The position numbers and the translations under genes were made by a program. A DNA stretch of 64,000 nt from NCBI RefSeq assembly GCF_000757885.1, contig NZ_JQCR01000002.1, forward strand, positions 1,798,001 to 1,862,000, in the 5' to 3' direction. The notes under the pieces are model-generated. The model was not told the DNA's origin. It did not search any database and saw only the letters and a list, made by a program, of their open reading frames with translations. This DNA comes from Paenibacillus wynnii. Its GTDB lineage: Bacteria; Bacillota; Bacilli; Paenibacillales; Paenibacillaceae. Positions 41,924 to 53,976 of the stretch are shown piece after piece. Within the stretch, counting starts at the first letter, position 1; every line of letters starts with the position of its first letter.

Positions 41924-44830
41924 TTACTTTTTCTTCCTACGTCCGTCGCCGTTGCCGCCTGGGGCATCTTCGCTCCGCTTAGCAGCAGCTGGATTGTCGG
42001 TATTTTCTCCGTTGCCCGGTGTTACGGACTGGCCGATGAAGACACCGCCGTTCTGGGGTTTCTTCTTGCGGCGGACTTTTCCGCCTTCTGTACCGCTGTT
42101 GGCACGTTCAGGGGTTCCACCACCGTTGGGTCCACGATCCTCACGGCTGCGGAATCTGGTGTTACGGTCAAAGCCGAGGGATTCTTCCCCGCCCGGACCT
42201 CCGTATCCGCCCTTGCCGGAGCCGAAGCCGAAGTTAATGCCACGGCCTCCGTTGGCACCGGAGCCGTTCGTCGCCGGCACGCCGGCACGCTCACGCGCCG
42301 CCGCCGGTCCAGTGCCGCGCTGCGCGCCTGCGCCTTCTATGCCGGGCAGTTGCGCCACGGCACCGCTTGCGCCCTCGCCGGCGCCTTGCACGCGCTTGCG
42401 CTTGCCGCGGCCGCCCGGCGTACTGCCTGCGGCGCCACCGGCCGCTCCGCGCGGCCCTTCACCGACGCGGGCTTTGCCCCCCGCGTCCGCTCTGCCCGGG
42501 GCTGCGGCCCCGGGCTTGCCCTTACCGCCGCGGCCCTTGCCATTGCCGCCGACTTTACTTCCAGCGGTGGCCTTGCCGTTACCGCCGCCGTTGCGACCGC
42601 CATTACCGTTCCGGCCGCCATTACCGTTGCGACCGCCATTGCCCCCGCGGCCGCCGTTAAAGCCACCGCTACGGTGCTCGCCCTCCGCACGCGGTTTCAT
42701 GTCGACCAACTCGAAGTCTATCGTGTGCTCGTCCATGTTGACCTTAGCGACTCGGATCTTAACCTCGTCCCCAATGCGGAACACCTTCGAGGTGCGCTCG
42801 CCTATGAGCGCCATATGAGCTTCGTCGAAGTGGTAGTAATCGTCTGTCAGCGCGCTGAGACGAATGAGTCCTTCGACTGTGTTATCCAGCTCGATGAACA
42901 TCCCGAAGCTGGTCACACTGCTGATCATGGCATCGAATTCCTCGCCTACCTTGTCCTTCATGTATTCGCACTTCTTCAGTTGCTCTGTATCCCGCTCAGC
43001 TTCTACCGCAACACGTTCACGTTCGGATGATTGCTGGGCAATATCCGGCATCCGGCTGGACAAGTACTCGTGCCGCTTCTCGGTCAGAGCACCGCCATTC
43101 TCAATAACCTCACGCATTACACGGTGGATCACCAAATCGGGATACCGCCGGATCGGAGAAGTAAAGTGAGAGTAATATTCAGCAGCCAATCCAAAATGGC
43201 CTGTACTCTCGGCATCATACTTCGCCTGCTTCATTGAACGCAGCATCATCGTGCTGATAACCGTTTGCTCTTTAGTACCTTGAATCTGTTCCAAAAGATC
43301 CTGCAAAGCCCGTGGATGAACCGAGTTGCCCCGACCCTTGACGTGATAGCCAAAGTTAGCGGCAAAGGCCATAAAGTTCTGGAGTTTCTCTGGATCCGGG
43401 TCTTCATGTATCCGGTATAGGAATGGAACCTTCAGCCAGTGGAAATGCTCTGCTACCGTCTCGTTAGCTGCAAGCATGAATTCCTCGATAATCTGCTCCG
43501 CGACAGAACGCTCACGTTTCACAATATCAATGGCCTTGCCGTTCTCATCTACGATAATTTTGCTTTCTTCAAAGTCAAAATCGACAGCCCCGCGCCGCAT
43601 TCGTGCATCGCGCAGCTTCATCGCTATCTCCTTCATCAAGCGGAAATCCTCAATTAGCGGGCTGTAGCGTTCCAACAGCTCAGGATCTTCATCCTCCACA
43701 ATCTTGCGGACATTCGAGTAAGTCATTCTTTCTTTAGTACGAATCACGCTCGTGAAGACATCATGCTTCACAACCTTCATATGTTCATTAAATTCCATCT
43801 CACAGGACATCGTCAGCCGATCTACCTGCGGATTCAAGCTGCATATCCCGTTAGACAAACGGTGCGGCAGCATCGGAATTACGCGGTCAACCAAATACAC
43901 GCTGCAGCCGCGGTCATAAGCTTCTTTATCCAGTTCCGAGCTCTCACGAACATAATACCCAACATCCGCAATGTGAACGCCCAGCTTATAATTTCCATTC
44001 TCCAGACGATCTACGTTAACCGCATCATCCAGATCCTTGGCATCTTCGCCATCGATAGTAACAATGTTAAGGCCGCGTAAATCACGCCGTCCCTGTTGAA
44101 TAATTTCTTCATCCGTAATGGAGTCCGGGGCTTGGTTCGCCTCATTCATGACCTCATCCGGGAATCCCTCCGGCAGTTGGTGCTTACGGATAATGGATAG
44201 AATATCCACACCCGGGTCATCCTTGTGCCCTAGAATTTCAACAATTTCACCTTCCGCTGCCGAACGGCCCTCCGGATAATTCACGATTCGGACAACGACC
44301 TTCTCGCCGTCTACCGCACCCTTGAATGACTCCCTCGGGATAAAAATATCACGGTTAATCCGCTTGTCATCCGGCAGTACAAAACCGTAGGTCTCAAAGC
44401 TTTGGAATACTCCGACGGTTTGCAGCACTCCTCTTTTAACAATCCTTACCACTTCGCCTTCCATCCGGCCACCGGACGGACTTTTACCGGTCACTCGCAC
44501 TAATACGATATCACCGTTCATCGTTCCTTTTAAATCATTGGCATGAATGTAGACGTCCGGGTGATCCCGATCGTCAGGAATGAGAAAAGCAAAACCTTTG
44601 GCATGAGCCTGCAGACGCCCTCTCACTAAATCCATGCGTTCTGGAACACCATAAGTGGCATTACGGGTCAATACAATTCGTCCATCCTGTTCTAGAGCAA
44701 TCAACAGCTCTTCGAACGCCTTGAACTGAATATCGTCAGTAAGAGCAAAGTGGCTCACCAACTCGTCATAAGGCATTGGCTTATAAGCGGTTTCCCGCAT
44801 AAAATCAAGTAGTATTTCTTCTGTTATCAT
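41924..44830 (-). CDS. rnr: Ribonuclease R with long Gly/Asn/Arg-rich tail
   Basis: A 968-residue 3'-5' exoribonuclease that degrades structured RNA and takes part in tmRNA-linked mRNA decay. It has an N-terminal HTH, two cold-shock domains, the RNB catalytic domain with the acidic motif DGEDAKDLDDAV, and an S1 domain (FDAMISSVTSFGMFIELD). After about residue 710 comes a 258-residue low-complexity tail (GGRNGNGGRNG repeats, then Gly/Ala/Lys/Arg), encoded by very GC-rich DNA. Typical relatives are near 750-800 residues. It lies upstream of smpB and ssrA, with which it acts. Confidence 0.95.
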   Translation of the reverse strand: MITEEILLDFMRETAYKPMPYDELVSHFALTDDIQFKAFEELLIALEQDGRIVLTRNATYGVPERMDLVRGRLQAHAKGFAFLIPDDRDHPDVYIHANDLKGTMNGDIVLVRVTGKSPSGGRMEGEVVRIVKRGVLQTVGVFQSFETYGFVLPDDKRINRDIFIPRESFKGAVDGEKVVVRIVNYPEGRSAAEGEIVEILGHKDDPGVDILSIIRKHQLPEGFPDEVMNEANQAPDSITDEEIIQQGRRDLRGLNIVTIDGEDAKDLDDAVNVDRLENGNYKLGVHIADVGYYVRESSELDKEAYDRGCSVYLVDRVIPMLPHRLSNGICSLNPQVDRLTMSCEMEFNEHMKVVKHDVFTSVIRTKERMTYSNVRKIVEDEDPELLERYSPLIEDFRLMKEIAMKLRDARMRRGAVDFDFEESKIIVDENGKAIDIVKRERSVAEQIIEEFMLAANETVAEHFHWLKVPFLYRIHEDPDPEKLQNFMAFAANFGYHVKGRGNSVHPRALQDLLEQIQGTKEQTVISTMMLRSMKQAKYDAESTGHFGLAAEYYSHFTSPIRRYPDLVIHRVMREVIENGGALTEKRHEYLSSRMPDIAQQSSERERVAVEAERDTEQLKKCEYMKDKVGEEFDAMISSVTSFGMFIELDNTVEGLIRLSALTDDYYHFDEAHMALIGERTSKVFRIGDEVKIRVAKVNMDEHTIDFELVDMKPRAEGEHRSGGFNGGRGGNGGRNGNGGRNGNGGRNGGGNGKATAGSKVGGNGKGRGGKGKPGAAAPGRADAGGKARVGEGPRGAAGGAAGSTPGGRGKRKRVQGAGEGASGAVAQLPGIEGAGAQRGTGPAAARERAGVPATNGSGANGGRGINFGFGSGKGGYGGPGGEESLGFDRNTRFRSREDRGPNGGGTPERANSGTEGGKVRRKKKPQNGGVFIGQSVTPGNGENTDNPAAAKRSEDAPGGNGDGRRKKK

Positions 44831-45013
44831 GTTCGCACCTCGGCCTCCATGGCAGCTTTAAGCCGCCAGCATATATGTATGTCTTGTCCTACTTCACAAA
44901 AAAACCTACAAGCAAATTTTACCTTTATAATACTTCATACCCTAGTATACACGAAATCAATCTCCGGCATCCCTGTTCCTGCAATCTTAAGATGAATCCT
45001 TACAAAATTACAA

Positions 45014-45061
45014 CAAAAAAACCTTCACCCATTTCATAAAGAAGAGAGCGAAGGTTTATTT
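45014..45061 (-). terminator. secG terminator
   Basis: On the minus strand AAACCTTCGC...GGGTGAAGGTTTTTTTG, 10 bases after secG. Confidence 0.8.
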
Positions 45062-45070
45062 AAATATGAA

Positions 45071-45304
45071 TTAGTCGATAAAAACAGCTGCAAGGATTGC
45101 CGTAATAAAAAATCCTGCTGCCAGTCCAACTGTTACACGTTGCAGTACGAGTTCCATACCGCGTGCCTTAGATTTACCGAAGAGATGCTCAGCACCGCCG
45201 GAGATGGCGCCGGAAAGACCCGCGCTTTTCCCTTTTTGCAGAAGAACGACCGCAATAAGACCAACGGAAAAAACTAGGAGCATTACTTTCAAAAAGATAT
45301 CCAT
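45071..45304 (-). CDS. secG: Preprotein translocase subunit SecG
   Basis: A 77-residue membrane protein with two helices ([16 protein letters not shown] and [18 protein letters not shown]) joined by a polar loop holding the family motif [20 protein letters not shown]. SecG supports SecYE in protein export. Good ribosome site (AGGAGGTGG). Between eno and rnr, the usual place in Bacilli. Confidence 0.95.
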   Translation of the reverse strand: MDIFLKVMLLVFSVGLIAVVLLQKGKSAGLSGAISGGAEHLFGKSKARGMELVLQRVTVGLAAGFFITAILAAVFID

Positions 45305-45471
45305 TCACTTCCACCTCCTACGCCTAAGCATCAATATCTATGCTAATTTTGATTTTCACGATTCATAAACAGCATTTTTATTTTAACATAAGAAGGAAGG
45401 TATTACAACAGCCTAACTACCGATGCTGTCTATAATTTCTCGTAGAAATATAAGCAAGACCTTATATTTTG

Positions 45472-45503
45472 AAAAAAAAGGCCTGCCGAAATCGGCAGGC
45501 CTT
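45472..45503 (-). terminator. eno terminator
   Basis: On the minus strand AGGCCTGCCGA-tt-TCGGCAGGCCTTTTTTTT, a perfect 11-bp stem ending the glycolytic operon. Confidence 0.93.
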
Positions 45504-45529
45504 TCATAGGCTTTAGTTAAGAAAGCCTA

Positions 45530-46867
<1,338 letters not shown>

Positions 46868-46877
46868 CTATAGGAAT

Positions 46878-48422
46878 TTACTTGCGGCTGGCAATCATGG
46901 ATTGTCCGGTCATTTCCGCAGGTTGCGGAAGTCCCATCAGATCCAGAATCGTCGGTGCTACGTCTGCAAGAATACCGGAATCGCGCAGTACAACATTCTC
47001 AGATGTAAGAATGAAAGGAACTGGGTTAGTAGTATGAGCCGTGAACGGACGACCGTTCTCGTCAAACACCATATCCGCATTACCATGATCCGCGATAATG
47101 ATTGCAACGCCGCCTTTAGCGACTACTGCATCTACTACCATACCCACACATTCATCCGTAACTTCAACTGCCTTAATTGTTGGCTCCAGCATACCGGAGT
47201 GTCCAACCATATCAGGGTTAGCAAAGTTCAGGATAATAGCATCTTGTCTATCCGCTTCGATTTCTGCTACGCAGGCCGCCGCCACTTCGTAAGCACTCAT
47301 CTCTGGCTGCAAGTCATAAGTTGCCACTTTAGGAGAGTTGATCAGGATGCGAGTTTCACCAGGAAGTTCCTCATCACGTCCACCGCTGAAGAAGAAGGTA
47401 ACATGCGGGTACTTTTCAGTTTCCGCGATGCGCAACTGCTTCTTGTTCTGCTGTACAAGTACTTCACCTAATGTGTTGTCCAGATTCTTCGGTGAGTAGG
47501 CAACGTAGCCTTGCACCGTTTCACTGAACGTGGTCAAGCATACAAAGTGTAGATTTTGTGGGAACAGGGGTCCACGTTCGAAACCGCGGAAATCCTGGTT
47601 GGTGAATACTTGCGACAGTTGGATGGCACGGTCAGGACGGAAGTTGAGGAAAATCACGGAATCACCGCTCTCAACTGCTGTTACTGGCTTGCCTTCACTG
47701 TCTACGATGACACTTGGCTCAACGAATTCATCGTACACAGAATTCTGATAAGAAGAAGTGATCGCCTGAAGGGCATCGGTATATTTCGGGCCTTCGCCAT
47801 AAACCATAGCGCGGTAAGCTTTCTCAACACGTTCCCAACGTTTGTCGCGATCCATCGCGAAATAACGTCCGGATACGGTAGCAATTGTTCCTACGCCAAT
47901 TTCCTCAATCTTGTGAATCAGATCTTGGACGAACTTTTGCCCGCTGTCAGGAGCCACGTCGCGGCCATCCATGAAAGCATGGATATACACTTCATGCATA
48001 TCTTCTTTCTTGGCAAGATCAAGCATGGCGAACAAGTGTTTAATATGGCTATGTACCCCTCCGTCGGATACAAGCGCATACAGGTGAAGCTTTTTGCCGG
48101 TTGCTTTGGCATTTCTTACTGCAGCAACCAGTGTTTCATTTTCAAAGAACTCACCGTCACGGATAGATTTGTCAATGCGAGTCAAATCCTGATATACGAT
48201 TCGTCCTGCTCCAATATTCAAATGGCCCACTTCGGAGTTGCCCATTTGCCCTTCAGGAAGACCAACAGCTTCACCGCAAGCAGTAAGTGTTGTGTTAGGA
48301 TATTGAGTCAAATAACGGTCGTAATTAGGTTTGTTAGCTTGGGCAACTGCATTGCCTTCAGCTGTGTTACGCAATCCGAAACCATCCATAATGATTAAAG
48401 CAACGGGTCTTGGTGCTGACAT
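46878..48422 (-). CDS. gpmI: 2,3-bisphosphoglycerate-independent phosphoglycerate mutase
   Basis: A 514-residue two-metal (Mn) mutase of the alkaline phosphatase superfamily. It starts with [18 protein letters not shown] (metal Asp), has the phosphorylated Ser in [14 protein letters not shown], the DGRDVAP loop, and C-terminal ligands [13 protein letters not shown] and [11 protein letters not shown]. It interconverts 3- and 2-phosphoglycerate. Two bases separate it from tpiA, so translation is coupled. Confidence 0.98.
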   Translation of the reverse strand: MSAPRPVALIIMDGFGLRNTAEGNAVAQANKPNYDRYLTQYPNTTLTACGEAVGLPEGQMGNSEVGHLNIGAGRIVYQDLTRIDKSIRDGEFFENETLVAAVRNAKATGKKLHLYALVSDGGVHSHIKHLFAMLDLAKKEDMHEVYIHAFMDGRDVAPDSGQKFVQDLIHKIEEIGVGTIATVSGRYFAMDRDKRWERVEKAYRAMVYGEGPKYTDALQAITSSYQNSVYDEFVEPSVIVDSEGKPVTAVESGDSVIFLNFRPDRAIQLSQVFTNQDFRGFERGPLFPQNLHFVCLTTFSETVQGYVAYSPKNLDNTLGEVLVQQNKKQLRIAETEKYPHVTFFFSGGRDEELPGETRILINSPKVATYDLQPEMSAYEVAAACVAEIEADRQDAIILNFANPDMVGHSGMLEPTIKAVEVTDECVGMVVDAVVAKGGVAIIIADHGNADMVFDENGRPFTAHTTNPVPFILTSENVVLRDSGILADVAPTILDLMGLPQPAEMTGQSMIASRK

Positions 48423-48424
48423 CC

Positions 48425-49201
<777 letters not shown>

Positions 49202-50383
49202 TTACTTGTCGTTCAAAGCTTCTACGCCAGGAAGCGCCTTGCCTTCCATGAACTCGAGTGATGCGCCGCCGCCAGTGGAGATATGATCCATTTGGTCAGC
49301 CAGGTGGAATTTTTCTGCTGCAGCTGCGGAGTCTCCGCCGCCGATAACAGTGTAACCTTCAGTAGTTGCACAAGCTTTAGCTACTGCAATCGTACCTTCG
49401 GCAAAAATGTCGATTTCGAACACACCCATAGGTCCGTTCCAAACCACCAATTTGGAGTTTTTGATAACATCGGCATACATTGCTGCAGTTTTTGGACCGA
49501 TATCCAGACCCATCCAGCCTTCTGGGATATCTGCTACATCAACTACTTTAGTGTTAGCATCCGCGCCAAATTTGTCAGCAATAACTGCATCTACTGGAAG
49601 CAGGAAGTTTTTGCCGAGTTTTTTCGCTTTTTCAATAAATCCAAGAGCAGTATCAATCTTGTCGTTATCTACAAGGGAATTACCGATTTCGTGACCTTGA
49701 GCTTTGGTAAATGTAAATGCAAGGCCGCCGCCAATCAGAACATTGTCAGCCAAAGTCAGCAGGTTATCGATAACATCAATCTTGTCTTTAACTTTCGAAC
49801 CGCCAATGATAGCCGTGAAAGGACGCTCCGGGGTGGAAAGAGCTTTACCCAGAACAGACAATTCCTTCTCCATCAACAGACCGGATACAGCTGGTAAGAA
49901 ATGAGCGATACCTTCTGTCGAAGCATGAGCACGGTGAGCTGCGCCGAAAGCGTCATTTACGAACAGATCAGCAAGCTCAGCGAATTGCTTAGCCAGTTCA
50001 GGATCATTCTTTTCTTCACCTGGGTAGAAACGAACGTTCTCAAGAACGATTACATCGCCTTCGCCAAGTTCAGCGATTTGAGCTTTTACAGCTTCGCCAA
50101 TAGCTTCATCAGCTTTAGCTACCGGTTTGCCCAGAAGTTCAGACAGACGAGTTGCTGCAGTTGTCAAACGCATGGAATCTACGAATTCGCCTTTAGGACG
50201 GCCCATGTGGCTTGCAAGAATAACCTTTGCACCGTTCTCGATCAAAAATTTAATCGTTGGAAGGGTTTCGCGGATACGTGTATCATCGGTGATTTTGCCA
50301 TCTTCTACAGGTACATTAAAATCCACCCGTACGAAAACGCGTTTACCCTTAACTTCTACATCACGAACACTTTTCTTATTCAT
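49202..50383 (-). CDS. pgk: Phosphoglycerate kinase
   Basis: A 393-residue two-lobed kinase that makes ATP from 1,3-bisphosphoglycerate. [20 protein letters not shown] is the N-terminal substrate loop; [37 protein letters not shown] and [12 protein letters not shown] follow in the normal order. The ATG at 50383 is chosen for GGAGG 7 nt upstream; the frame can be read from 50404. Follows gapA after a weak or partial terminator. Confidence 0.98.
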   Translation of the reverse strand: MNKKSVRDVEVKGKRVFVRVDFNVPVEDGKITDDTRIRETLPTIKFLIENGAKVILASHMGRPKGEFVDSMRLTTAATRLSELLGKPVAKADEAIGEAVKAQIAELGEGDVIVLENVRFYPGEEKNDPELAKQFAELADLFVNDAFGAAHRAHASTEGIAHFLPAVSGLLMEKELSVLGKALSTPERPFTAIIGGSKVKDKIDVIDNLLTLADNVLIGGGLAFTFTKAQGHEIGNSLVDNDKIDTALGFIEKAKKLGKNFLLPVDAVIADKFGADANTKVVDVADIPEGWMGLDIGPKTAAMYADVIKNSKLVVWNGPMGVFEIDIFAEGTIAVAKACATTEGYTVIGGGDSAAAAEKFHLADQMDHISTGGGASLEFMEGKALPGVEALNDK

Positions 50384-50494
50384 GTCTATTTCCTCCACAC
50401 CCAAAATTTATACGGTCAGGAATCCAAAGAATGTACTTTCAAGAAATATAAGCAAAGTATGAAGTCAACCTTATACTTTGCTTATTTTCTCAGA

Positions 50495-50529
50495 AAGAGC
50501 GGAAACAAGGACGTTCTGTTTCCGCTCTT
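50495..50529 (-). terminator. Stem-loop between gapA and pgk
   Basis: On the minus strand AAGAGCGGAAACA-gaacgtcct-TGTTTCCGCTCTTTC. The stem is strong but the T-run is short, so partial termination or mRNA processing/stabilisation of gapA is likely, allowing different levels of gapA and the later genes. Confidence 0.7.
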
Positions 50530-50554
50530 GAACTGGACTTATATAAAATCAATA

Positions 50555-51565
50555 TTACTTAGCGATTTTTGCAAAGTGCTCTAAAGTACGAATCAATTGT
50601 GCAGTGTAGGACATTTCATTGTCATACCAAGCAACTGTTTTAACCAGTTGTTTGTCGCCAACAGTCAATACTTTAGTTTGTGTAGCATCAAACAGGGAAC
50701 CGAAAGTGATTCCTTTGATGTCGGAAGATACGATTTCATCTTCAGTGTAGCCATAAGATTCGGAATCAGAAGCGGCTTTCATAGCTGCATTGATTTCTTC
50801 AACAGTTACATGTTTCTCAAGAACAGTTACCAATTCAGTCAGGGAACCAGTTGCTACTGGAACACGTTGAGCTGCACCGTCCAATTTGCCTTTAAGTTCA
50901 GGAATAACCAAACCGATTGCTTTAGCAGCACCAGTTGTGTTAGGGATAATGTTCTCAGCTGCTGCACGAGCGCGTCTGAAGTCGCCTTTCGCGTGTGGAG
51001 CATCCAAAGTGTTTTGGTCGCCAGTGTAAGCATGAATTGTTGTCATCAAACCTTCAACAATACCATAGTTGTCTTGAAGAACTTTTGCCATAGGAGCCAG
51101 GCAGTTCGTTGTGCAAGAAGCACCGGAGATTACAGTTTCAGTACCATCAAGAATGTCATGGTTTACGTTGTAAACGACAGTTTTCATATCGCCAGTAGCA
51201 GGTGCAGAGATAACTACTTTTTTAGCTCCGCCTTTTAAGTGTTTCTCAGCAGCTTCTTTAGTTGTGAAGAAACCTGTGCATTCCAGTACGATATCAACGC
51301 CGAGCTCGCCCCAAGGCAATTCTTCAGGGTTGCGGTTCGCAAGAACCTTAACTTCTTTACCGTTTACTTTGAAGAAACCTTCATGAACTTCAACATCACC
51401 CTTGAAAGTTCCTTGAGTTGTATCATATTTCAACAAATGTGCAAGCATCTTAGCATCAGTCAAGTCATTGATTGCTACCACTTCGATACCTTCTACATTT
51501 TGAATACGGCGGAATGCAAGGCGTCCAATACGTCCAAAACCATTAATACCAACTTTAACACTCAT
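50555..51565 (-). CDS. gapA: Glyceraldehyde-3-phosphate dehydrogenase
   Basis: A 336-residue NAD-dependent dehydrogenase. [13 protein letters not shown] is the Rossmann start, [13 protein letters not shown] carries the catalytic Cys, [14 protein letters not shown] the His region, and ATGSLTELV and [11 protein letters not shown] close the active site. It is the NAD-type (glycolytic) form, with the acidic residue after the second strand (INDLTDAK). Directly downstream of its regulator gene cggR. Confidence 0.98.
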   Translation of the reverse strand: MSVKVGINGFGRIGRLAFRRIQNVEGIEVVAINDLTDAKMLAHLLKYDTTQGTFKGDVEVHEGFFKVNGKEVKVLANRNPEELPWGELGVDIVLECTGFFTTKEAAEKHLKGGAKKVVISAPATGDMKTVVYNVNHDILDGTETVISGASCTTNCLAPMAKVLQDNYGIVEGLMTTIHAYTGDQNTLDAPHAKGDFRRARAAAENIIPNTTGAAKAIGLVIPELKGKLDGAAQRVPVATGSLTELVTVLEKHVTVEEINAAMKAASDSESYGYTEDEIVSSDIKGITFGSLFDATQTKVLTVGDKQLVKTVAWYDNEMSYTAQLIRTLEHFAKIAK

Positions 51566-51681
51566 TGAATAGTTCCTCCTAGAATTCGTTTTATTTATTC
51601 AAGACAGGCCGTTAAGCTTGTCAAGACAACAACGTTAAGTATAATGCAAAAAAACAGATTGCGCCCCCCACAAAATGGAAG

Positions 51682-52734
51682 CTAGTGCACTAATTGTACA
51701 TGTTCATCAATTTCTCTGCCTATTTCCACTGCAGCCGCCTCGTCCGTCACAAGAATATCCTCTTGCCCAAACCGGAGCATGGCATGAATGGCTTTGGATT
51801 TGCGTTTACCCCCAGCTATACCGACTACGACTTCCGTGCGAATGATATCCTCAAGACGCAGTCCCATCGTAAGCATAGTGTGAACAACCTGCCCATCTTC
51901 ATTAAAATAATAACCGAATGATTCGGCTACCGCGCCTTCTTCCTGAATCTCCAAGACCGTTGCCTCATCCAGCTTCCGGCGTCGAGTCATTTCGATGGCG
52001 TCTCCAATTCCGTGAACAATAATACGTGAACGACGGATGATCTGCACAATCTCCCTTGTATTGGAATCCTGGGCAAGGGACTGGTATGCATCCTCACCAA
52101 GCAGATCTGGAACATGCAGCAAGCGGTATTGCGCTCCAACTCGTTTTGCCATTGTTGAGGCAATCGTATTGGCTTGTATCTCCATACTTTCTCCTAATCC
52201 TCCACGAGCCGGTACGAACCAGGCATCCTTGTAAGATAGAGGTAGCGGCGGTGTAAGCTGATCCGCCATTTCGGCCAATGTGGAGCCGCCAGTTACAGCA
52301 ATCGTGTCATCGCTCCGAAGCACACTTAGCAATGCTTTGGCACCTGCGCGCCCAAGCTCACGTTTGGTGAACGGGGATGTTTCACAATCACCAGGGACAA
52401 CAATTACTTTACTCAGACCGTACGTTGACCGTATCTTCTCCTCCAGATCGTCTAGACCAAACAAGCTCTTAGCGATTGGCTCCAACAGATCCAGCAAGCT
52501 GCGGCCAGCATCACTGGTTCGCATACCCACACTGTCGATCTCGATAAGCCCCTGCGATTTCAGAAGATCCGTCTCGGCACGCAAGGTGCGCTCCGTCATG
52601 TTCAAGGAAGCGGCAAGCGTTCTGCGCCCAATAATATCGGACAGCATGATCTGATGAAGAATCGTATACCGTCTCTTAAGGGTTTCCATGAGATCAGGCA
52701 GAAGCTGCTTTTGTATTTCTAATAAGTTACGCAT
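51682..52734 (-). CDS. cggR: Central glycolytic genes regulator
   Basis: A 350-residue SorC-family repressor. The N-terminal HTH (IIGRRTLAASLNMTERTLRA) differs from that of most SorC members, as in CggR; the C-terminal sugar-phosphate domain has VTGGSTLAEMADQL and VVGIAGGKRKSKAI. In Bacillus CggR binds fructose-1,6-bisphosphate and releases the gapA operon. The operator and promoter lie just upstream, and gapA follows at 116 bases. Confidence 0.95.
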   Translation of the reverse strand: MRNLLEIQKQLLPDLMETLKRRYTILHQIMLSDIIGRRTLAASLNMTERTLRAETDLLKSQGLIEIDSVGMRTSDAGRSLLDLLEPIAKSLFGLDDLEEKIRSTYGLSKVIVVPGDCETSPFTKRELGRAGAKALLSVLRSDDTIAVTGGSTLAEMADQLTPPLPLSYKDAWFVPARGGLGESMEIQANTIASTMAKRVGAQYRLLHVPDLLGEDAYQSLAQDSNTREIVQIIRRSRIIVHGIGDAIEMTRRRKLDEATVLEIQEEGAVAESFGYYFNEDGQVVHTMLTMGLRLEDIIRTEVVVGIAGGKRKSKAIHAMLRFGQEDILVTDEAAAVEIGREIDEHVQLVH

Positions 52735-52779
52735 GCTTTCACTCCTGCAACTTCGTCTTTCTCTATTCCCTTTGTCATG

Positions 52780-52815
52780 GTCTCAAAATGTCCCGGGCTA
52801 ACTTTTTAAGTCCCA
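52780..52815 (-). promoter_or_regulatory. CggR operator
   Basis: On the minus strand TGGGACTTAAAAAGTT is followed by CGGGACATTTTGAGAC. The two GGGAC boxes are 20 nt apart, the same spacing and order as the known Bacillus operator (CGGGAC-N6-TGTC repeats). It lies immediately downstream of the promoter, as expected for a roadblock-type repressor. Confidence 0.78.
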
Positions 52816-52820
52816 CCCAT

Positions 52821-52849
52821 ATCTTACCCAAATTTTGCCCTGAAAGCAA
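52821..52849 (-). promoter_or_regulatory. Sigma-A promoter of the cggR-gapA operon
   Basis: TTGCTT, 17 nt, then TAAGAT on the minus strand, directly ahead of the CggR operator. Confidence 0.7.
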
Positions 52850-53036
52850 GTCTTCCGAGAGTAGAATTCACAACCGCCTTTCTTCTTATACATTAATAAC
52901 ATTAAGGGGTCTCTTATATAGGGTAGTTATCAGCGGATAAGGCTTCTTTATAAAAGACAGCCATCATGTTACTGCTAGAGGAGCACGGAGATATTCCTTG
53001 CTTTTGCATCTCATTCGTATTATAATAATTTCTGTT

Positions 53037-53111
53037 GCGCCCGTGGTCCAATGGATATGACGTAGGCCTCCGAAGCCTGAGATCCAAGTTCGATTCTTGG
53101 CGGGCGCGCCA
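53037..53111 (+). tRNA. tRNA-Arg (anticodon CCG)
   Basis: A complete 75-base cloverleaf: acceptor GCGCCCG/CGGGCGC, D-arm, anticodon loop CTCCGAA (CCG, reads CGG), T-arm CCAAG-TTCGATT-CTTGG, discriminator G and encoded CCA. It stands alone between cggR and clpP. Confidence 0.95.
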
Positions 53112-53199
53112 TTATTTTTAATAATATGTATTTTTTAGCAACGCCTATAATATGATTTAACCAAAGTGCCAATGAATGGCTCTTTTTTTTTGCAATAAG

Positions 53200-53216
53200 T
53201 TTGACTTTCTTTGACT
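53200..53216. promoter_or_regulatory. CtsR operator
   Basis: Reverse strand AGTCAAA-GAA-AGTCAAA is a tandem heptad matching the CtsR consensus (RGTCAAA-NAN-RGTCAAA). It overlaps the clpP -35 box, so heat-shock control by CtsR is expected. Confidence 0.85.
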
Positions 53217-53239
53217 TTTTGTTTGAATTTGTTTATCAT
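53211..53239 (+). promoter_or_regulatory. clpP promoter
   Basis: TTGACT (53211-53216), 17 nt, TATCAT (53234-53239): a sigma-A promoter whose -35 box is part of the CtsR operator. Confidence 0.75.
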
Positions 53240-53305
53240 GTGGTTATTACGGTAAGAGTAACTAAGAAAGACATTCTAACAGCCAATCTCAAGGAGGTTT
53301 TCCAC

Positions 53306-53902
53306 GTGAGTTATATTCCTATGGTCGTAGAACAAAGCAACCGCGGCGAGCGCGCTTATGACATCTATTCCCGCCTGCTGAAGGACCGCATCATTTTCCT
53401 TGGAACAGAGGTTAATGACGTGGTAGCCAATTCCATTATCGCGCAAATGCTATTTCTAGCTGCCGAGGAACCGGATAAGGACATTCATCTATATGTGAAC
53501 AGTCCGGGTGGTTCCATTACTGCGGGTATGGCTATATTTGATACAATGCAATACATTAAACCTGATGTATCTACCATCTGTGTGGGTATGGCAGCTTCTA
53601 TGGGAGCCTTCCTGTTAAATGCTGGTGCCAAAGGTAAACGCTTTGCATTGCCGAACAGTGAAATTATGATTCACCAGCCTTTGGGCGGTGCTCAAGGTCA
53701 GGCATCGGACATCGAAATCCGTGCACGCCGCATTCTTAAGCTTCGCGACAAGTTGAACCGCATTTTGTCCGAGCGTACCGGCCAGCCGATAGAACGTATC
53801 GAGAAAGATACAGATCGTGATTACTTCATGACTGCTGCTGAAGCAGCTGAATATGGTATCGTTGATAAGGTTATTGAGAAAACACTGCCAGTCGGTGTAT
53901 AA
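53306..53902 (+). CDS. clpP: ATP-dependent Clp protease proteolytic subunit
   Basis: A 198-residue serine protease subunit that forms the tetradecameric ClpP chamber. Catalytic Ser in [12 protein letters not shown], His in [14 protein letters not shown] and Asp in [28 protein letters not shown] is the standard N terminus. Translation starts at GTG 53306 with AAGGAGG 8 nt upstream; the longer frame from 53201 runs through the promoter. Works with ClpX/ClpC and degrades tmRNA-tagged proteins. Confidence 0.98.
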   Translation: MSYIPMVVEQSNRGERAYDIYSRLLKDRIIFLGTEVNDVVANSIIAQMLFLAAEEPDKDIHLYVNSPGGSITAGMAIFDTMQYIKPDVSTICVGMAASMGAFLLNAGAKGKRFALPNSEIMIHQPLGGAQGQASDIEIRARRILKLRDKLNRILSERTGQPIERIEKDTDRDYFMTAAEAAEYGIVDKVIEKTLPVGV

Positions 53903-53918
53903 GACACTTGAAATGAAT

Positions 53919-53958
53919 AAGACCCCGTATCTGCCTCAAACGCAGATACGGGGTCTTT
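53919..53958. terminator. Bidirectional terminator between clpP and the SGNH hydrolase gene
   Basis: AAGACCCCGTATCTGC-ctcaaac-GCAGATACGGGGTCTTTT, a perfect 14-bp stem between convergent genes. Confidence 0.95.
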
Positions 53959-53976
53959 TATTAGCAGAATCTTTCA

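Noticed and set aside
41757..42818. Long proline-rich plus-strand frame opposite the 3' part of rnr
   Set aside because: It is the antisense image of the GC-rich Gly-tail of RNase R, where stop codons are rare on both strands; no ribosome site and no family.
47556..48398. Plus-strand frame of 280 codons opposite gpmI
   Set aside because: Antisense of a well-supported glycolytic gene without ribosome site.
53201..53305. 35-residue N-terminal extension of ClpP
   Set aside because: It would start inside the CtsR operator and promoter; GTG 53306 has the ribosome site and matches family length.
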